A stretch of DNA of 64,000 nt from Anagrus nilaparvatae (lineage: Eukaryota > Arthropoda > Insecta > Hymenoptera > Mymaridae), in NCBI GenBank assembly GCA_022575985.1, contig JAKSXM010000206.1, positions 372,001 through 436,000 on the forward strand, written 5' to 3'. Position numbers and translations under genes: made by a program. This document shows positions 23,833-35,640 of the stretch, piece after piece (within the stretch, counting starts at the first letter, position 1; each line of letters starts with the position of its first letter). The notes below the pieces were generated by a model. The model made no database searches. It saw only the letters and a program-made list of their open reading frames with translations, and had not been told where the DNA came from.

Positions 23833-25073
23833 TTAATGACAAACTCACATTTTAGTAATGTATTATACGTATGTGTATATTTAAAATTTTTTATATATGT
23901 GTCACACTTCCTATAACTATATTAAAATAATCGGTACTTAAGAAAAAAATTGTAATCCGAATCTAATAAAATATCCAACGTACTTTAAATTTTAGACTTT
24001 AATAAAAAAATAAAATAAAAATAGTCTCAGTTTTACATCAGACTCAGTGATATGAGTGTATAAATATTATACACACAAAAATTGTTAAATCGGTAAATGA
24101 ACATACATATATTGTAAATTTTAATATTGTGAGAAAAAAATTTTTTTAATTTTTATTAATTATGTAATTTTAGCTTGATAAGGTCAACAAATCAGTTGAC
24201 GAAACGTCGCTTTAACAACAGCAATAAAAAAATTTTGTAAACTATATACATAAATTTTTTCATTTTATTCCATTTGGTCAATAAATTCAAAAAATACTCT
24301 ATAAATTAATAAAAATGGAAAATAGAAGCAGTGATAATATTCAAAATAATTAAACATAATTAAATTTTGCTATTTTTTTATTCTGTTTATTTTTTTTGAT
24401 TTTAGCAGGTTATTTTGTTTTTCTTTTTTTTAAAGCGTCACAAAGGCCTCTAAAATTTTACCCAAGAAGGTTTTCAATGTAAAATTTCCCGAGGAATCCG
24501 AAAATCAAGTCAGATTTTTCATTTTCTATCAGGAAAATCGAGAAAATTGGAAAATTCAGAAAATGAACAACTTTTAAAATCATTTTTTTGAGCCTAAAAT
24601 TGATTTTTAAGTACTTAAAAGGCAAATGGGACAAAAAAGGAGGTTACCAGCATGAAAAGTATGGGAAAACACATGTAAAAAAAATTAAAAAAAAAAAAAA
24701 AAAGTGACGTTTTTTGAGAAATTTGTATTTTCAAGTTTCCTTTAGTATTTCCGATTTTTCGGCTTTTCCTGAGGTTTTCCCGAAAAAATATTGTCAGATT
24801 CGGATTGGGCGGGAATTTTTACTACCCACCTTCATATGGAAAATATTTTTTAGGCTTATTTAGGGCGTCCATAAAATAAAAAGCAAACGGGTGACTGAGA
24901 ATTCGAAAAAAATCAAAATTGGAAAAACAGCTGCCAAATCGCAACCAAGCCACCTAGAGCCTTAAAAATTGGCCAGTAACCATATTTTTACGTACCAAAC
25001 ACAGTGCAATTAGTATTTTTTAAATCCAAGACATCGACCTCAGACTTTGGTAAAAATAGCTAAGAACTACCGA
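23833..25073 (-). repeat. Right inverted arm; 5' region of PLE-2
   Basis: Inverted counterpart of 1399-3060 without the MITE. On the minus strand it starts TCGGTAGTTCTTAGC and leads directly into the PLE-2 start codon, so it probably carries the promoter/pLTR of that element. Differences from the left arm are mostly scattered substitutions and homopolymer-length changes. Confidence 0.8.
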
Positions 25074-25637
25074 TATACAAGTTCTAAATTCACAAATTTA
25101 TTACCAAACATTTTAAAAACAGAGTTAAATAAATTAAATATTTGCATTGGATCTAAAACCAATAATAATATATTCAACTTATTAAAAAATAAAAATAAAA
25201 TTAATATAGATATTTGTACAGGCATATATAAAATAAATTGTAATGACTGTAATATGTTTTACATAGGTCAAACAGGTAGACCATTCAAAGATCGTTTTTA
25301 TGAACATCTACCAACAAAAAAAAATCTTATAGAAATGATGAATAATAATAATAATAACAACAATAATGATAAAAACAAAAAAATAAAATCTAATTATGCA
25401 AAACATATTACAGACAATAATCATAATTACACTAATATCAATAAAAATTTAGAAGCTTTATATTATTGTAAAAAAGGTAAATATATGAATGCTGTAGAAG
25501 AATTTTTTATATATGTAGAATATCAAAAAAATCCACATCTGTTATTAAATGATCAATTAAATTTTAATTCAAATTATTTATACGATACAGCAATAAAATA
25601 TTTAAATCTTAATAATAATAATAATAGTTCTATATAA
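25074..25637 (+). pseudogene. PLE-1 right fragment: GIY-YIG endonuclease domain
   Basis: The open frame really begins at the insertion boundary; the ATG at 25047 lies in the inverted arm. It encodes a canonical GIY-YIG endonuclease: GIYKINC near 25219, FYIGQT near 25257, the catalytic Arg in FKDRFYEH, and a candidate catalytic Glu in NAVEEFFIY. Between them is an Asn run encoded by AAT/AAC repeats. The C terminus ends NNNNSSI and a stop at 25637. This is the C-terminal part of a Penelope-like protein different from PLE-2. Without the RT and N-terminal parts it is a fragment. Simple removal of the nested element leaves the two pieces out of frame by one, so it was either already broken or has decayed since. 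Confidence 0.8.
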
Positions 25638-25908
25638 AATGTAAATAAATAATAAATAATGTATGTTTGTATATATAAACGATAAAATTTTAAAAATTGT
25701 GAATGTAAAAATATAATAAATTTATCTTCAGTATACTTCGTTATATCAAAGAGATGACACGAAATTAAAAAAATTTTCATAAATCTTTGAAAATGAGATT
25801 ACATATCTCGAAACGCGTTAGTTTACAATAATTGACTTGTCACTATAAGACGGAATAAATAAAATTTTTATTTTTAATAAAAAATTTATTGTTTTTAATT
25901 TATTTTTT
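25638..25908 (+). mobile_element. PLE-1 3' untranslated end
   Basis: An AT-rich stretch from the PLE-1 stop codon to the 11-bp target duplication at 25909-25919. It contains AAATCTTTGAAAATGAGATT and CGAAACGCGTTAGTTTAC landmarks and ends in a T-rich tail. No other gene is visible. Confidence 0.55.
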
Positions 25909-25919
25909 ACCTAATTTTT

Positions 25920-27651
25920 GTATATGGAAGTACTAATTTTAGAAATTCAATATTTCTCAATAATTTGTATTTATTGTTTTTAAATTTTTTCCTCCAAAAA
26001 ATATAATAAAACTCCTAATAGTCCTAAAAAAACTATTAGTTTTAGAGATATCGTTATGATTTTAAGATATAATTACGCCAGCTACACCAAAAACAGTCTA
26101 GCAGACATAATTATCATAAAAGAAGATTATGTACTGGTATAGAAAAATATTCTTTTTTTTTATCAAACAAACCTAATTTTTTCCATCAGGTGTTAAACTG
26201 ATAATATCAAGAAAAAGACCATTTTTAGTTTTTCTTATGACATTTTACTTTATTAGGTAAAATAGACCATTACGAACATTTTGTTATTACTAATGAGGAA
26301 CCATAATGCCAATTACTTGGCAGCATTTTTTTAAATCGATTAATTTTTCTCTGGCAATCGCGGCGCAATGCGCAGAAAGCAATTTTGTCTTCTGCGCAAC
26401 TCGAAAGACACAAAATCTTCTTCTGCGCATTGCGCCGCAATTGCGCTTGCGGTTGCGCCCCTTTTTGCGGCTTCTGTAGGTGTGGCGTTTCTGCGCATTG
26501 CGTTGCGCTCACGCTTGCGGTTGTGATCCCCTTTTACGGCTTCTGTAGATAGAGCCTTAAAGAAGATCAGAAAATAAAATACGTCGGACTGAAAAAATCG
26601 TGCGAAATTAAAATAAATAAAGCTGGTTTTGGGTTTTTTTTAAACTTAAGAAAAACTTCATTTTTTGAATTTTTTAGGAGAAATGGGGGTGGTTGCAAGG
26701 GGAACAAATGAAATTTTTTTTTTTTACTCTATTACTTTTGTGGAGATAAATGGATAAAATAATTGTCATTATTTAACGTTTAATTTAAAAAAAAAAAAAC
26801 ATTAAAAATAGCCCTTTTTATTTGAATTTTGCCCTAATTTTTAGTCAGCCACTTTGAATTTTCTACTTTACCGGGCTAATTCATGATCAAGAAGCACCCA
26901 GTACCCATTTTTCGTGTAGGTATTTTCAATTTTGTTAAATTATTAAAATTTTCATTTTTTAATTGTTTTTCGTTATTTTTAGGCTAAAATTGAAGCCACA
27001 AAGGCACAATTTTAGTTGCGAGACTTTTTAAATATCTATATTAAAGATTTTCAACAGTTTTAATCGATTAAAATAGATTGTAACTAAACAAGAATTAAAA
27101 AACGCGAAAAAATAGCAAAAGACGCCTATTTTTGACGAAAATAGCAACAACAAAAATGTCTAGCGGACAATTTCTGTGTCCGGTTCATAACATTCTTAAT
27201 CTTCATACATTAAACTAACTTTCTGGCCAATAAAATCTGATGGAGAAAAATTTTCAAAATTATGCAAAAAATTTTTAATAGACCCCAGACGAGTAGGATA
27301 GCAGCCTAAAAACCTTATAACGCATGTACGCGCATAAGCATATTATGCTTATTATCAATTTTGCCTTTTCTTTTCACTTGTACATGAAAATGTGTTCCGA
27401 TGCATGCTCATACATGGGTATGCATGGGGATATATTGAAAAAAAATTTTTATTCTTTTTTCTTATCCATGGCCATACATGACCATACATAACCATGTATG
27501 AAAATGCTTGATTATACACAATCATACAGAGACATAATCAATTCATGATGATACATCCCCATGTATGTCAATGTATGGTCATGCATGGCAACGTATAAAT
27601 TTCATACATGGCCATACATGGGGATACATGATCTATTTTTTCCCGGGTAAT
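25920..27651. other. Non-coding spacer upstream of the Toll cluster
   Basis: The start continues the ~165-bp tandem unit of the left flank. A GC-richer patch at 26340-26550 repeats CGCTTGCGGTTG and GGCTTCTGTAG twice, about 70 bp apart. At 27340-27640 lies a degenerate field of CATACATGG/CCATGTATG words on both strands, able to fold on itself. No credible gene. Confidence 0.5.
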
Positions 27652-28677
27652 TACAATAACACTATGTTGTGAAAATTTTTTTTGATAAAACTTTCAATTA
27701 ATTTCGCTTTTTATTATCAGAAGATATATATACTTTATCAAATATGAGGTATTATTTTCCCTCATTGCACATAACAATTTGATATCTAGCTCATATTGTC
27801 TCCTTCCCTTTCCTTAAAGAAAAAAAAATGATTGTCGCTGTTAACAAAATTTTTTTCAAAAAATTATTAAAGTTATATTTTAATAAGATTTTTATTTTTA
27901 ATCTTTTAATGTATAATTATTACCCATTTTACATTAAATTAAGTTTTTAAATAATTAAATTAGAAAAATTATTTTTTTTTCTGAAAAATTACTATTTTCA
28001 ATAATTATTTCAAGTAAATAAAAATCAAAAAAATTCTTCGATAAGCGATAAGTACTAACAAAGAAAGGCCTCAATTTTTGGGCCTCCTAATATAAATGCT
28101 ATAAACATTCAGAATAAAATATTTCAGTTGGAAGAAAATTTATGAAGAACTTTTATTCAGTTACAATGAATCCGCTGAGTCTAATAATTTTATGTTTCCG
28201 ATGAATTTTTTGAAACCAGTCTATGGATAGTTTTGAACCGAAAATTTTCCTTTAAATAATCAATAAAAAAAATTAATTAAAAATACCACACCTTATCTTT
28301 CACCTACAACATAGAGGAACAAAAATGAATTTTAAATTAATAGAGTTGTGCTGGTTGTGTATACCGATAAATTTCTAATTCAAAACTGTACATGCTAACT
28401 TTTTTTGACAAATTTTTGTCTTACCCAAAACCTGATGCCGAAAAAAATAGTTTGTAAAAAGGCAGCTTGAAGACCCAAACGTAGTGGTCTCACCTTATAA
28501 CTCCTCCAAAAAATATTATTAATTGATTATGAATAAAAAAGATTATAGAAATGGAAAATACTATTAACTTTATTAATTGGTGTGTAAAAAAAAATATTTT
28601 ATTGTTATTCATATCTATATATATATTTTTTTTCTGTAAAATAGAACCATTAGCTTTTTCAACGTTATTTTGAGAGG

Positions 28678-28783
28678 GTAAGAATTAGTTTCATTTTGTT
28701 GGTTAATTATTCTTAAAAGTAAATTTAATTAATAAATTTATATGCATATAATTCTTTCTTAAAGTTAATCTGATTTTTTTTAG
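28678..28783 (+). other. Probable 5'-UTR intron of Toll-A
   Basis: A donor GTAAGAAT after TTGAGAGG (exon end 28677) and an acceptor TTTTTTTTAG at 28783 lie four bases before the start ATG. The equivalent signals in Toll-C are at 53313 and 53418. This implies a non-coding first exon ending at 28677; the transcription start is not determinable. Confidence 0.5.
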
Positions 28784-28786
28784 AAT

Positions 28787-31700
28787 ATGAAAATGTACTG
28801 CAGCTACATAATATTTTTCTTCTTAATAATTAACTTTGGATACATTAAAACTGAAGTTAATTGTAAAAATTACGACCAATGTAATTGCGAAGAAGAAAAT
28901 GAAGTTACTTTCAGAATTGAATGTCAAAATGGCACGCAGAAAATATTAAGTGGAATTGAACATGTCGAAGACGAAACGGTATTTGAAAATTTCATAAATG
29001 AGGTTGTTTACGAAAACTTTACGGATACTTTAAAAAATTCAGATCTTCACATTTATCCGAATCTAACGACGCTCAAAATAAATGAAGTTCATGATGGTAG
29101 AATTGCTAATGATCTTCTTAAAGGTAAAGAACGATTTTTTAAAGAAATATAAAAATTGTATTTAATTAAAATCAAAATACTTATTACAGGATTGGTTAAT
29201 CTAGAAAAACTCGAAATTCATGCTTCCTCGATTGAAATCCCATTAAATTTTTTTAAAGATGCTCAAAAATTAACAGATTTGCATATTTCTTACAATAAAA
29301 TGTTGCAATTGAGAAAAAATTTATTTACTGGACTTACAAATTTGAAAAATCTTTATCTACCCAATAATTATATAACCAGCATTGACTCTGAAAGTTTTGA
29401 AGGCTTAATAAATGTCGAAGATTTGTATCTGGAAAATAATAAAATTCAAGAGATTCATGAAAATTCTTTCAAATATCTTAGGAGGTTAAACTATATTGAT
29501 TTAATTGGTAATAATTTCACATCGCTTCCAGAAAAATTGTTTTTCAATAATCCTAATCTTGACACTTTTGTGCTTAATAATAATCAACAAAAGATGTATA
29601 AATTACCAGAAAAATTTTTGTCTAAAAAATACTCTTTGCTTTTTGTTTACCTTTCGAATATTGGTTTATTTGAAGTAAGCGAAAATTTGTTCAAAGGATC
29701 TTTAAAAATTGTTCGCATTGAACTTTCAAATAACTTTATTGCTAATCTTCCCAAAAACATTTTTAACGGACTTAAAGAATTGTCGCATCTTGAATTGAAT
29801 GGCAACCGTCTTCAAGCTATAACAAATGGATTGTTCGAAACTAATCTAAATCTTGATTACATAGATTTGTCAAACAATTACTTAAAGTCAATTAATCGGT
29901 GAGTATTGAATGCGAATTAAATTTTTATTTTTTACTGATTGTTTCAATTTTTTTCGCAGGGATGATTTCAAAAATTTAAAGAAATTAAGAAATCTTATAT
30001 TATCAGACAATGAAATAGTCTTCATGGATGCTGGAGCTTTCCGTCATTTGTACAGTTTAGAAGAAATTTCACTGTCAAAAAATAATATTTCATTTGAAAA
30101 TGTTATTAGCAACAAGGAAAATTCGTCTGAATTATTTTATAATTCCCCATTTCTTACAGAAATAGATTTATCGTTCAATAACATTAGTACTTTTGACAAT
30201 GAACTGATAAAGAAATTTAGAGATGTTCTTAACGTTTATGATAAAACTTCTCCTGATACTGTAAGTAAATATTTAATTATTTATTTATTAGGGTGCATTT
30301 AAATTTATCCTGGTATAGTTAATCATAATACGGTATTACATAATGTAATTTCACTTTTAATTTTTTTTTTTGGTTTCTTTTTATGTATGTATTGAATAAT
30401 CTTACATTTGCATAATTAGTAAACTAATTTGAATTTAAATTCAAGAGAGAAGGCTTCTTTTCACCGAATTAAATTTTTGATAAATTTTAAACAAATTAAA
30501 TTTCTTTATTCAGTTACTACTGAATATTTTCAAGAGTTCAATGAACTCTTTTTATCTATGAGAACTTATATAATTTAATTTAAATAGAATAAATATTTTA
30601 TCGGTCTTTACTAGGTGAACTGTTATCTTTCATATAAAACAAAATTTATAATTATATAATTTATGAATTAATTTTTAAACTTTTAATTTGTTCAAATGGT
30701 TGCCAAGATCATACATCACTGATAATATCAATTTTTTTTTGAAAAAAAAAACTAATGAATAATCCAATTATCACGCAAGGAGGAGAGATTCTCTGATATC
30801 GACAACCAACTTGAGAAAAGATCATCATTTTGGCAAATCTAGAAAAAAACCCTAAAAAGAGGTAGTTTTTGCTGATTTAAGGGTTTCCTTATTTTCCAGC
30901 GACTTTGACCTTTTCAGTGACTTAGAAAACTTAAAGCAGACCTTTTTTCAAGTTGGCTGTCGATATCAGACCAATTAGTGCGTTTTGCCTGGAGTACAAT
31001 GCAGGTGAGATTCTAACCTGCAATCTTCTGCTTGTAGGGGAGATTCACCTCTTATCAATTACCAAAAAATATAATACATACTCGTATATATACATAAGAG
31101 TGGACCTAAAATTGGAGTTTTAAGAAAAACTTTGCTCTCCGGGTTTTTTCGTGAACTTTTGGTTATAAAAACTCCCCAGCTCCAAGGATTTTGCTTTTGC
31201 TTTTCTAAAAGGCGTGTCTGTAAGCACCTCAATTTTCCCGTTCAAATAACATGGGAAATTTGACTTTTCAGCTTTCTAATTTTTTACAAAGCTTGCGAAA
31301 TGTTTTAAAAAGCTACTAATCAATGAAAAGTACTATTTAAATGTATAAAAAACAATACCCTACCTTAAGTAGCCTTAAGATTTGTAAAAAATTAAAAAGC
31401 TGAAAAGTCAATATTCACATGTTATTTAAATGGAAAAATTGAGGTGCTTACAGGCACGGTTTTTTGAAAAGCAAAAGCAAAATCCTTGGAGCTGTAAAAA
31501 ACTTACATTAGCATGAAAAATTTTTTACTTTTAAGTTCGGATAGGAAATTTCCCTGGCTATCCGATCCCGGGGTCAGAAAATTTTTTTGAGTAGCGCATG
31601 CGCGATGAATCGCTAAGATAGACTGTTTTTTTTTAAAGTCGATTTCTAAAATGCCTATTAGTGAAAAATCTTCTAATCAGGCTTAAAATTTTCCTTAAAC

Positions 31701-33291
31701 CTTATATTTTTTGGCAAAAAAAAATTTCGATGGGGCACTGCTTTTTGGGAGCTCTAGATAAAAAAATAGCAGCTTTCAAAAGATCGTTTTTTACAAATTT
31801 CAAATTTTCCGCCAAGTCACCTGACCAATCAAAAATCTGACCAAAAATTTGGATTCCGCGGGAAATTTTACATATGGATATATCTTTTGCTGTTTTTAAG
31901 AGCGTTTATGTTAAAGCAGCGAAATTTCGAATTGAAAGATTATTTTAATTGAAAGAAATTTTTTTATTTTTTAAATACTACTAAATTATTCTAAATTAAT
32001 CAGAAAATTCTATATCATTTCGCTGTTTTAACATAAAGGTTTTGAAAACATGAAAAGATCATATTATATCCTTGTGTAAAATTTCTCGCGGTATCAAAAT
32101 TTTTTGTCAGATTTTTGATTGATCACGTGACTTGGCGGGAAATTTGAAATTATTAAGAAATAATCTTTTGAAAGTTGCTATTTTCTTATCTAGAGCTCCC
32201 AAAAAGCAGTGTCCCATCGAAATTTTTTTTAAACAAAAAATATCAGGTTCAAGGAAAATTTTAAGCCTGGTTAGAAAGTTTTTCACTAACAGGCATTTGA
32301 GAAATTGACTTTTGAAAAAAAACAGCCTATCTTAGCGATTCCTCGCGTATGCGCTACTTAAAAAAAATTTTTGACCCCGGGATCGGATAGCCAGGGAAAT
32401 TTCCTATCCGAACTTAAAAGGAAAAAATTTTTCATGTTTAATGTAAGTTTTTTACAGCAATAATAAAATAAATTATGACTCATTTTTCTTACTTTTTTTA
32501 CAAAAGTCCAAAACACAAAAACGGCTGCCAGAAATCCAGATTTTGCTCTGGGATGCTAAAAATTGGGTTGGTGACTTATTTTTGGTAGTACTTTCAGAAA
32601 AAAACACTTTTTGGGGCAGTTTTGAAGACCTGACGATATAAGTCGCCCTCACTTCATTTAAATCTACCCTTATAAAATTAATTGAACCAACTAAAATGGC
32701 TACCAAAAATCGAGAATTAAACCATTTGAACTAATAATTGTCATAGAGACTTATTATTCGTTGTACTTTTCGGAAAAAATAGTTCGGACCTATTTCTGCG
32801 ACCCTTCAGTCAAATTTGGGCCCCATTGGCGTGGAATCCCTCACTTATGGATACATAGAAAACGGCAGTGTATAATACTGTGCCCAATAAAAATGCATGT
32901 TCTAAATTTTGCAGATAGGTAATAATTTTTCTCTGATACCAATTTTAATCAACAATGTCTTTTTCAGGTAATGTCGAACATTAAAAGAACAGTTCCAATG
33001 AAAGTAGACTTAAGTTCAAATAATATTACGACGATTGAATTTCCAATATCAAATTATTTAAATTCTAATCAGACCTTGACTCGAGATCTTTCTTTCAATA
33101 TTGAAAGAAATCCAATTTACTGTGATTGTGCAAATTACAAATATTTAGAATATCTTAATCAGCCTATTCATGATCAAGTAGACATGCCAGTGAAAATAAA
33201 AAGTTATGATTTACATTGCTCTGGACCAAAGAAATATGAAGGATTTAATATAAGAAGCATTAAGTATGATGATATCACTTGCGAAGAATAA
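28787..33291 (+). CDS. Toll-A: Toll-like LRR ectodomain without TM or TIR
   Basis: Exons 28787-29123, 29190-29898, 29960-30260 and 32968-33291 join with matching phases (1, 2, 0) to about 556 residues. The ATG gives a clear signal peptide (MKMYCSYIIFFFLIINFGYI). A Cys-containing N-terminal region with N-glycosylation sites follows, then about ten LRRs in exons 2-3 of the form LxxLxLxxNxIxxI, then an LRR-CT in exon 4 (CDC, LHCSGP, DDITC). The protein stops two residues after the last LRR-CT cysteine. The second cysteine cluster, transmembrane helix and TIR domain of Toll-B are absent, and nothing like them lies downstream before Toll-B's own start. An AATAAA at about 33366 could end the transcript. 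It is predicted to be secreted and to bind Toll-type ligands or partners without signalling. It could be a functional soluble receptor or a truncated paralog; all joined exons are open. Confidence 0.8.
31097..31490. mobile_element. Truncated copy of the AGAGTGGACC inverted-repeat element
   Basis: Begins AGAGTGGACCTAAAATTGG like the 1052-bp element at 56772-57823, and its arms pair (AACATGGGAAATTTGACTT near 31250 with the reverse near 31410). The right arm stops after AATCCTTGGA, where another element starts, so its right end is missing. Confidence 0.7.
31491..32458. mobile_element. 968-bp inverted-repeat element
   Basis: Starts GCTGTAAAAAACTTACATT and ends AATGTAAGTTTTTTACAGC. The long imperfect arms include GGATAGGAAATTTCCCTGGC and its reverse near 32390, and GTGGGCACTG-like/CAGTGTCCC blocks. 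It lies at the broken end of the AGAGTGGACC element, i.e. nested in it or replacing its right terminus. Confidence 0.75.
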
Positions 33292-34517
33292 AACTCGGTT
33301 TACGTTTTAAAAAAATAGATGTTAAATCTCAATCACGATTTTATTTATCTATGTAAAATTTTTTAAATAAAATATTCTAATATAGCAAATAAAACTCAAT
33401 ACCTCAAAATATCTTTTTTTCTCTACTAATGGTGATTTAGTCATTCAAATCTTAACTGATTATATTAGACGTCATAATTATCAAACATTATGAATCTTGA
33501 CAGATAAAAAATACTCATAACTCCAAGTTATAAACGTTGATAATAACAAATTCGAAAATAAAATTTCGAAATAAAATTTACTTTTTCTTATTTACTTTCT
33601 TACTTTATAAAAAACGCTGCAAAATTATTGGCACTGTGGTTCCTCAAGCAATGAAAAATATTTATATGGGTTGAAAAATTTATCATTTACTTAAAAGATC
33701 CAATAAATCCAATGAATTTTCTGAAACTAGGACTCTTGTGGAAAAAAATTAATTATTACGTCCAATAAAAATAATTCTATTCCATCACTCGGGTCCGGCT
33801 TCGCCGAGCAGTCGTGCTAATGCTCACGCTAGTGCCAAAACTTTTACGCCCTTGATACTTAATATACTATATTACATTTTAAAAAAATCACCTCGATAAA
33901 TTAGCATCACTCCTACTGTTGAGAAGAATCTTTAAAAAAAAAAAAAACGGTTTTTTACATTCCGGGAGTCCCAAAACGTAATTATATGCAAAAAATCAAA
34001 ATTTTACCTATCACAATGATTCCTCTAATTAGGTACAAAAAATTTTTGAATCAAATGGAATACTAGATTTTAGAATAAATTTTCAGTTATGGTAAGAGGT
34101 ACAAAAAAATAAACATTCGCTCAGGATTTTTGGTTGCGATAACAAACAGCCATAACAAGTTTCGCAAGTAGTCATTATTTCAATTGATCAGAGTAGTGGA
34201 TTTCAAATTACAGATGCAGTAGCAGATCCGAAGATTAGCTGCACATGTAGTCGCTTCAAACAAGTTCCTAAAGTGTACATTTTTTTGTTATTCTATTTTA
34301 ACACGGAACATGTTCATTGAATGGGGTATTTGAAGAAGTCTGGCTTTGTAGGGGGGGGGGGCGAAAAAGTGACGCTTTGGGGGGGGGGGTTAAATGGACT
34401 TAAAATATTTTTGATTTAGGGACTTAGAATAATTTGAAGTGGAGGTCAGGACCTCACCAAGCCCTGATCAGGCCCTGATACCAAGAACAATTTAGAACAC
34501 TTTAAGTTTATGGATAG
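33292..34517. other. Spacer downstream of Toll-A
   Basis: The first 370 bases match the Toll-C 3' flank. A GC-rich patch at 33785-33830 (CGGGTCCGGCTTCGCCGAG) resembles the GC-rich ends of mobile modules elsewhere in the window. Two G-runs of 10-11 bases lie at 34350-34390. GGGACTTAGAATAATTTGAA at about 34420 belongs to a repeat seen again at 61380-61600. No gene. Confidence 0.5.
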
Positions 34518-35640
34518 TATACCCACTCCGCATCGACACAGGAATTTTGGAGGACTAACCTGGAAATAAGGTCTATTTCCGTGTTAGAAACTGGAAATTA
34601 CTATATTTCCTTTTTCAAAACTAGAAAAGAAGCAATTTCTGTGTTACGATACAGAAACGACTTATTTCTTGGTTTTAAAACAAGAAATTAAATGTTCGGA
34701 AAAAAAAGCAAATCGATTCCTTGAATGAAAACTATAGAAATAAGTCGTTTCTGTTTTATAAAACATAAATTTATTGATTTCTGGTTTTCAAACTAGGAAT
34801 CAGATATTAGAAAATATGTGTGATACAATTTCTTGATTCAAAACAAGAAAAATTTTTATTTTTTGAAAAAAGTTAAAAAATTATTTTTGGATGTATTTAC
34901 GGGGTTTTTTGGGTGCGCTAAGCTCAAATTTAATAATAAAAATTTAAAAATCGGAACCAATGACCCTGAAACCGCAAAATTCGGTAAAAAAGTATGATTT
35001 TTAAAACTTAAAAAAAATTTTTTTGTTACATGGCTTTCGTGGTTACGAATTATGCTGATCCCGAATTCCTCAGCCAAAATTGAATTAATGTAACCCAAAA
35101 CCGTAAAATACGGTAAAAATATTATTTTTTACAATTTTAATGGAATATTTTTGACTGCGGTACCTAGGGTCTTGGATTATCCTAAAACCGGATGTCTTGG
35201 CCAAATTTTGAAAAAAATGGATCCCGAAACCGTAAAATTCGGTAAAAATATGTTTACTTTAAAAAATTTTTGTTAATTATTTTTAGCTGCGGTACTTGGG
35301 GATTTAGACTAAACTAAAATTCAAATTTCTGAAACTTTAAATCAATCTTTTGATTAAATTTAAATCACGGACCTAGAAATCGGAAAATTCGGTAAAGATA
35401 ATATTATCTAAAAAAGTCTTGATCAATTTTCCTTTACTACGGTACGAATGAAGAACCCGAAATTCTTGAACAATTTACTAAAATTTTTTATCATTAAAAA
35501 ATTAATAACTGATAAATCCGGTAAAAATCTAAAAAATCTAAAAAATCAGCAATCTTATATCAAATTAATAAGTTTCTAATAATGGGTTCCATAAAATGCT
35601 ATAGTTTTTTTACCATTCATTTTTAATCTATACTATAAAT

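Larger units (their letters stand above)
30261..32967 (+). other. Intron 3 of Toll-A, with transposon remnants
   Basis: A 2.7-kb intron with donor GTAAGTAA and acceptor TTTTTCAG. It holds a partial AGAGTGGACC element (31097-31490), a 968-bp inverted-repeat element (31491-32458), and the right-hand half of a palindrome that is complete in Toll-C (about 32640-32860). The rest aligns with the start and end of intron 3 of Toll-C. Confidence 0.7.
27652..33660 (+). repeat. Segmental duplication block, copy 1 (contains Toll-A)
   Basis: From CAATAACACTATGTTG at 27652 to ATTATTGGCACTGTGGTTCC near 33650 the sequence aligns in order with 52322-60010, including non-coding stretches such as TTCTTCGATAAGCGATAAGT and CAGTTACAATGAATC. 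The copies differ by substitutions, small indels and transposon insertions, so this is a duplication of gene plus flanks rather than a retrocopy. Confidence 0.85.

Noticed and set aside
26270..26512. 80-codon minus ORF in a GC-rich patch
   Set aside because: The frame runs through two degenerate copies of a GC-rich repeat and has no recognisable domain.
30261..33291. A hidden TIR exon for Toll-A in intron 3 or downstream
   Set aside because: None of the YDAFISF-, DWLAGDW- or YFWRKL-like motifs is visible on either strand before Toll-B.
34856..35098. 80-codon minus-strand ORF, mirrored at 41595-41837
   Set aside because: Conserved only because the arms of the foldback element are recent inverted copies. 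No domain or signal.
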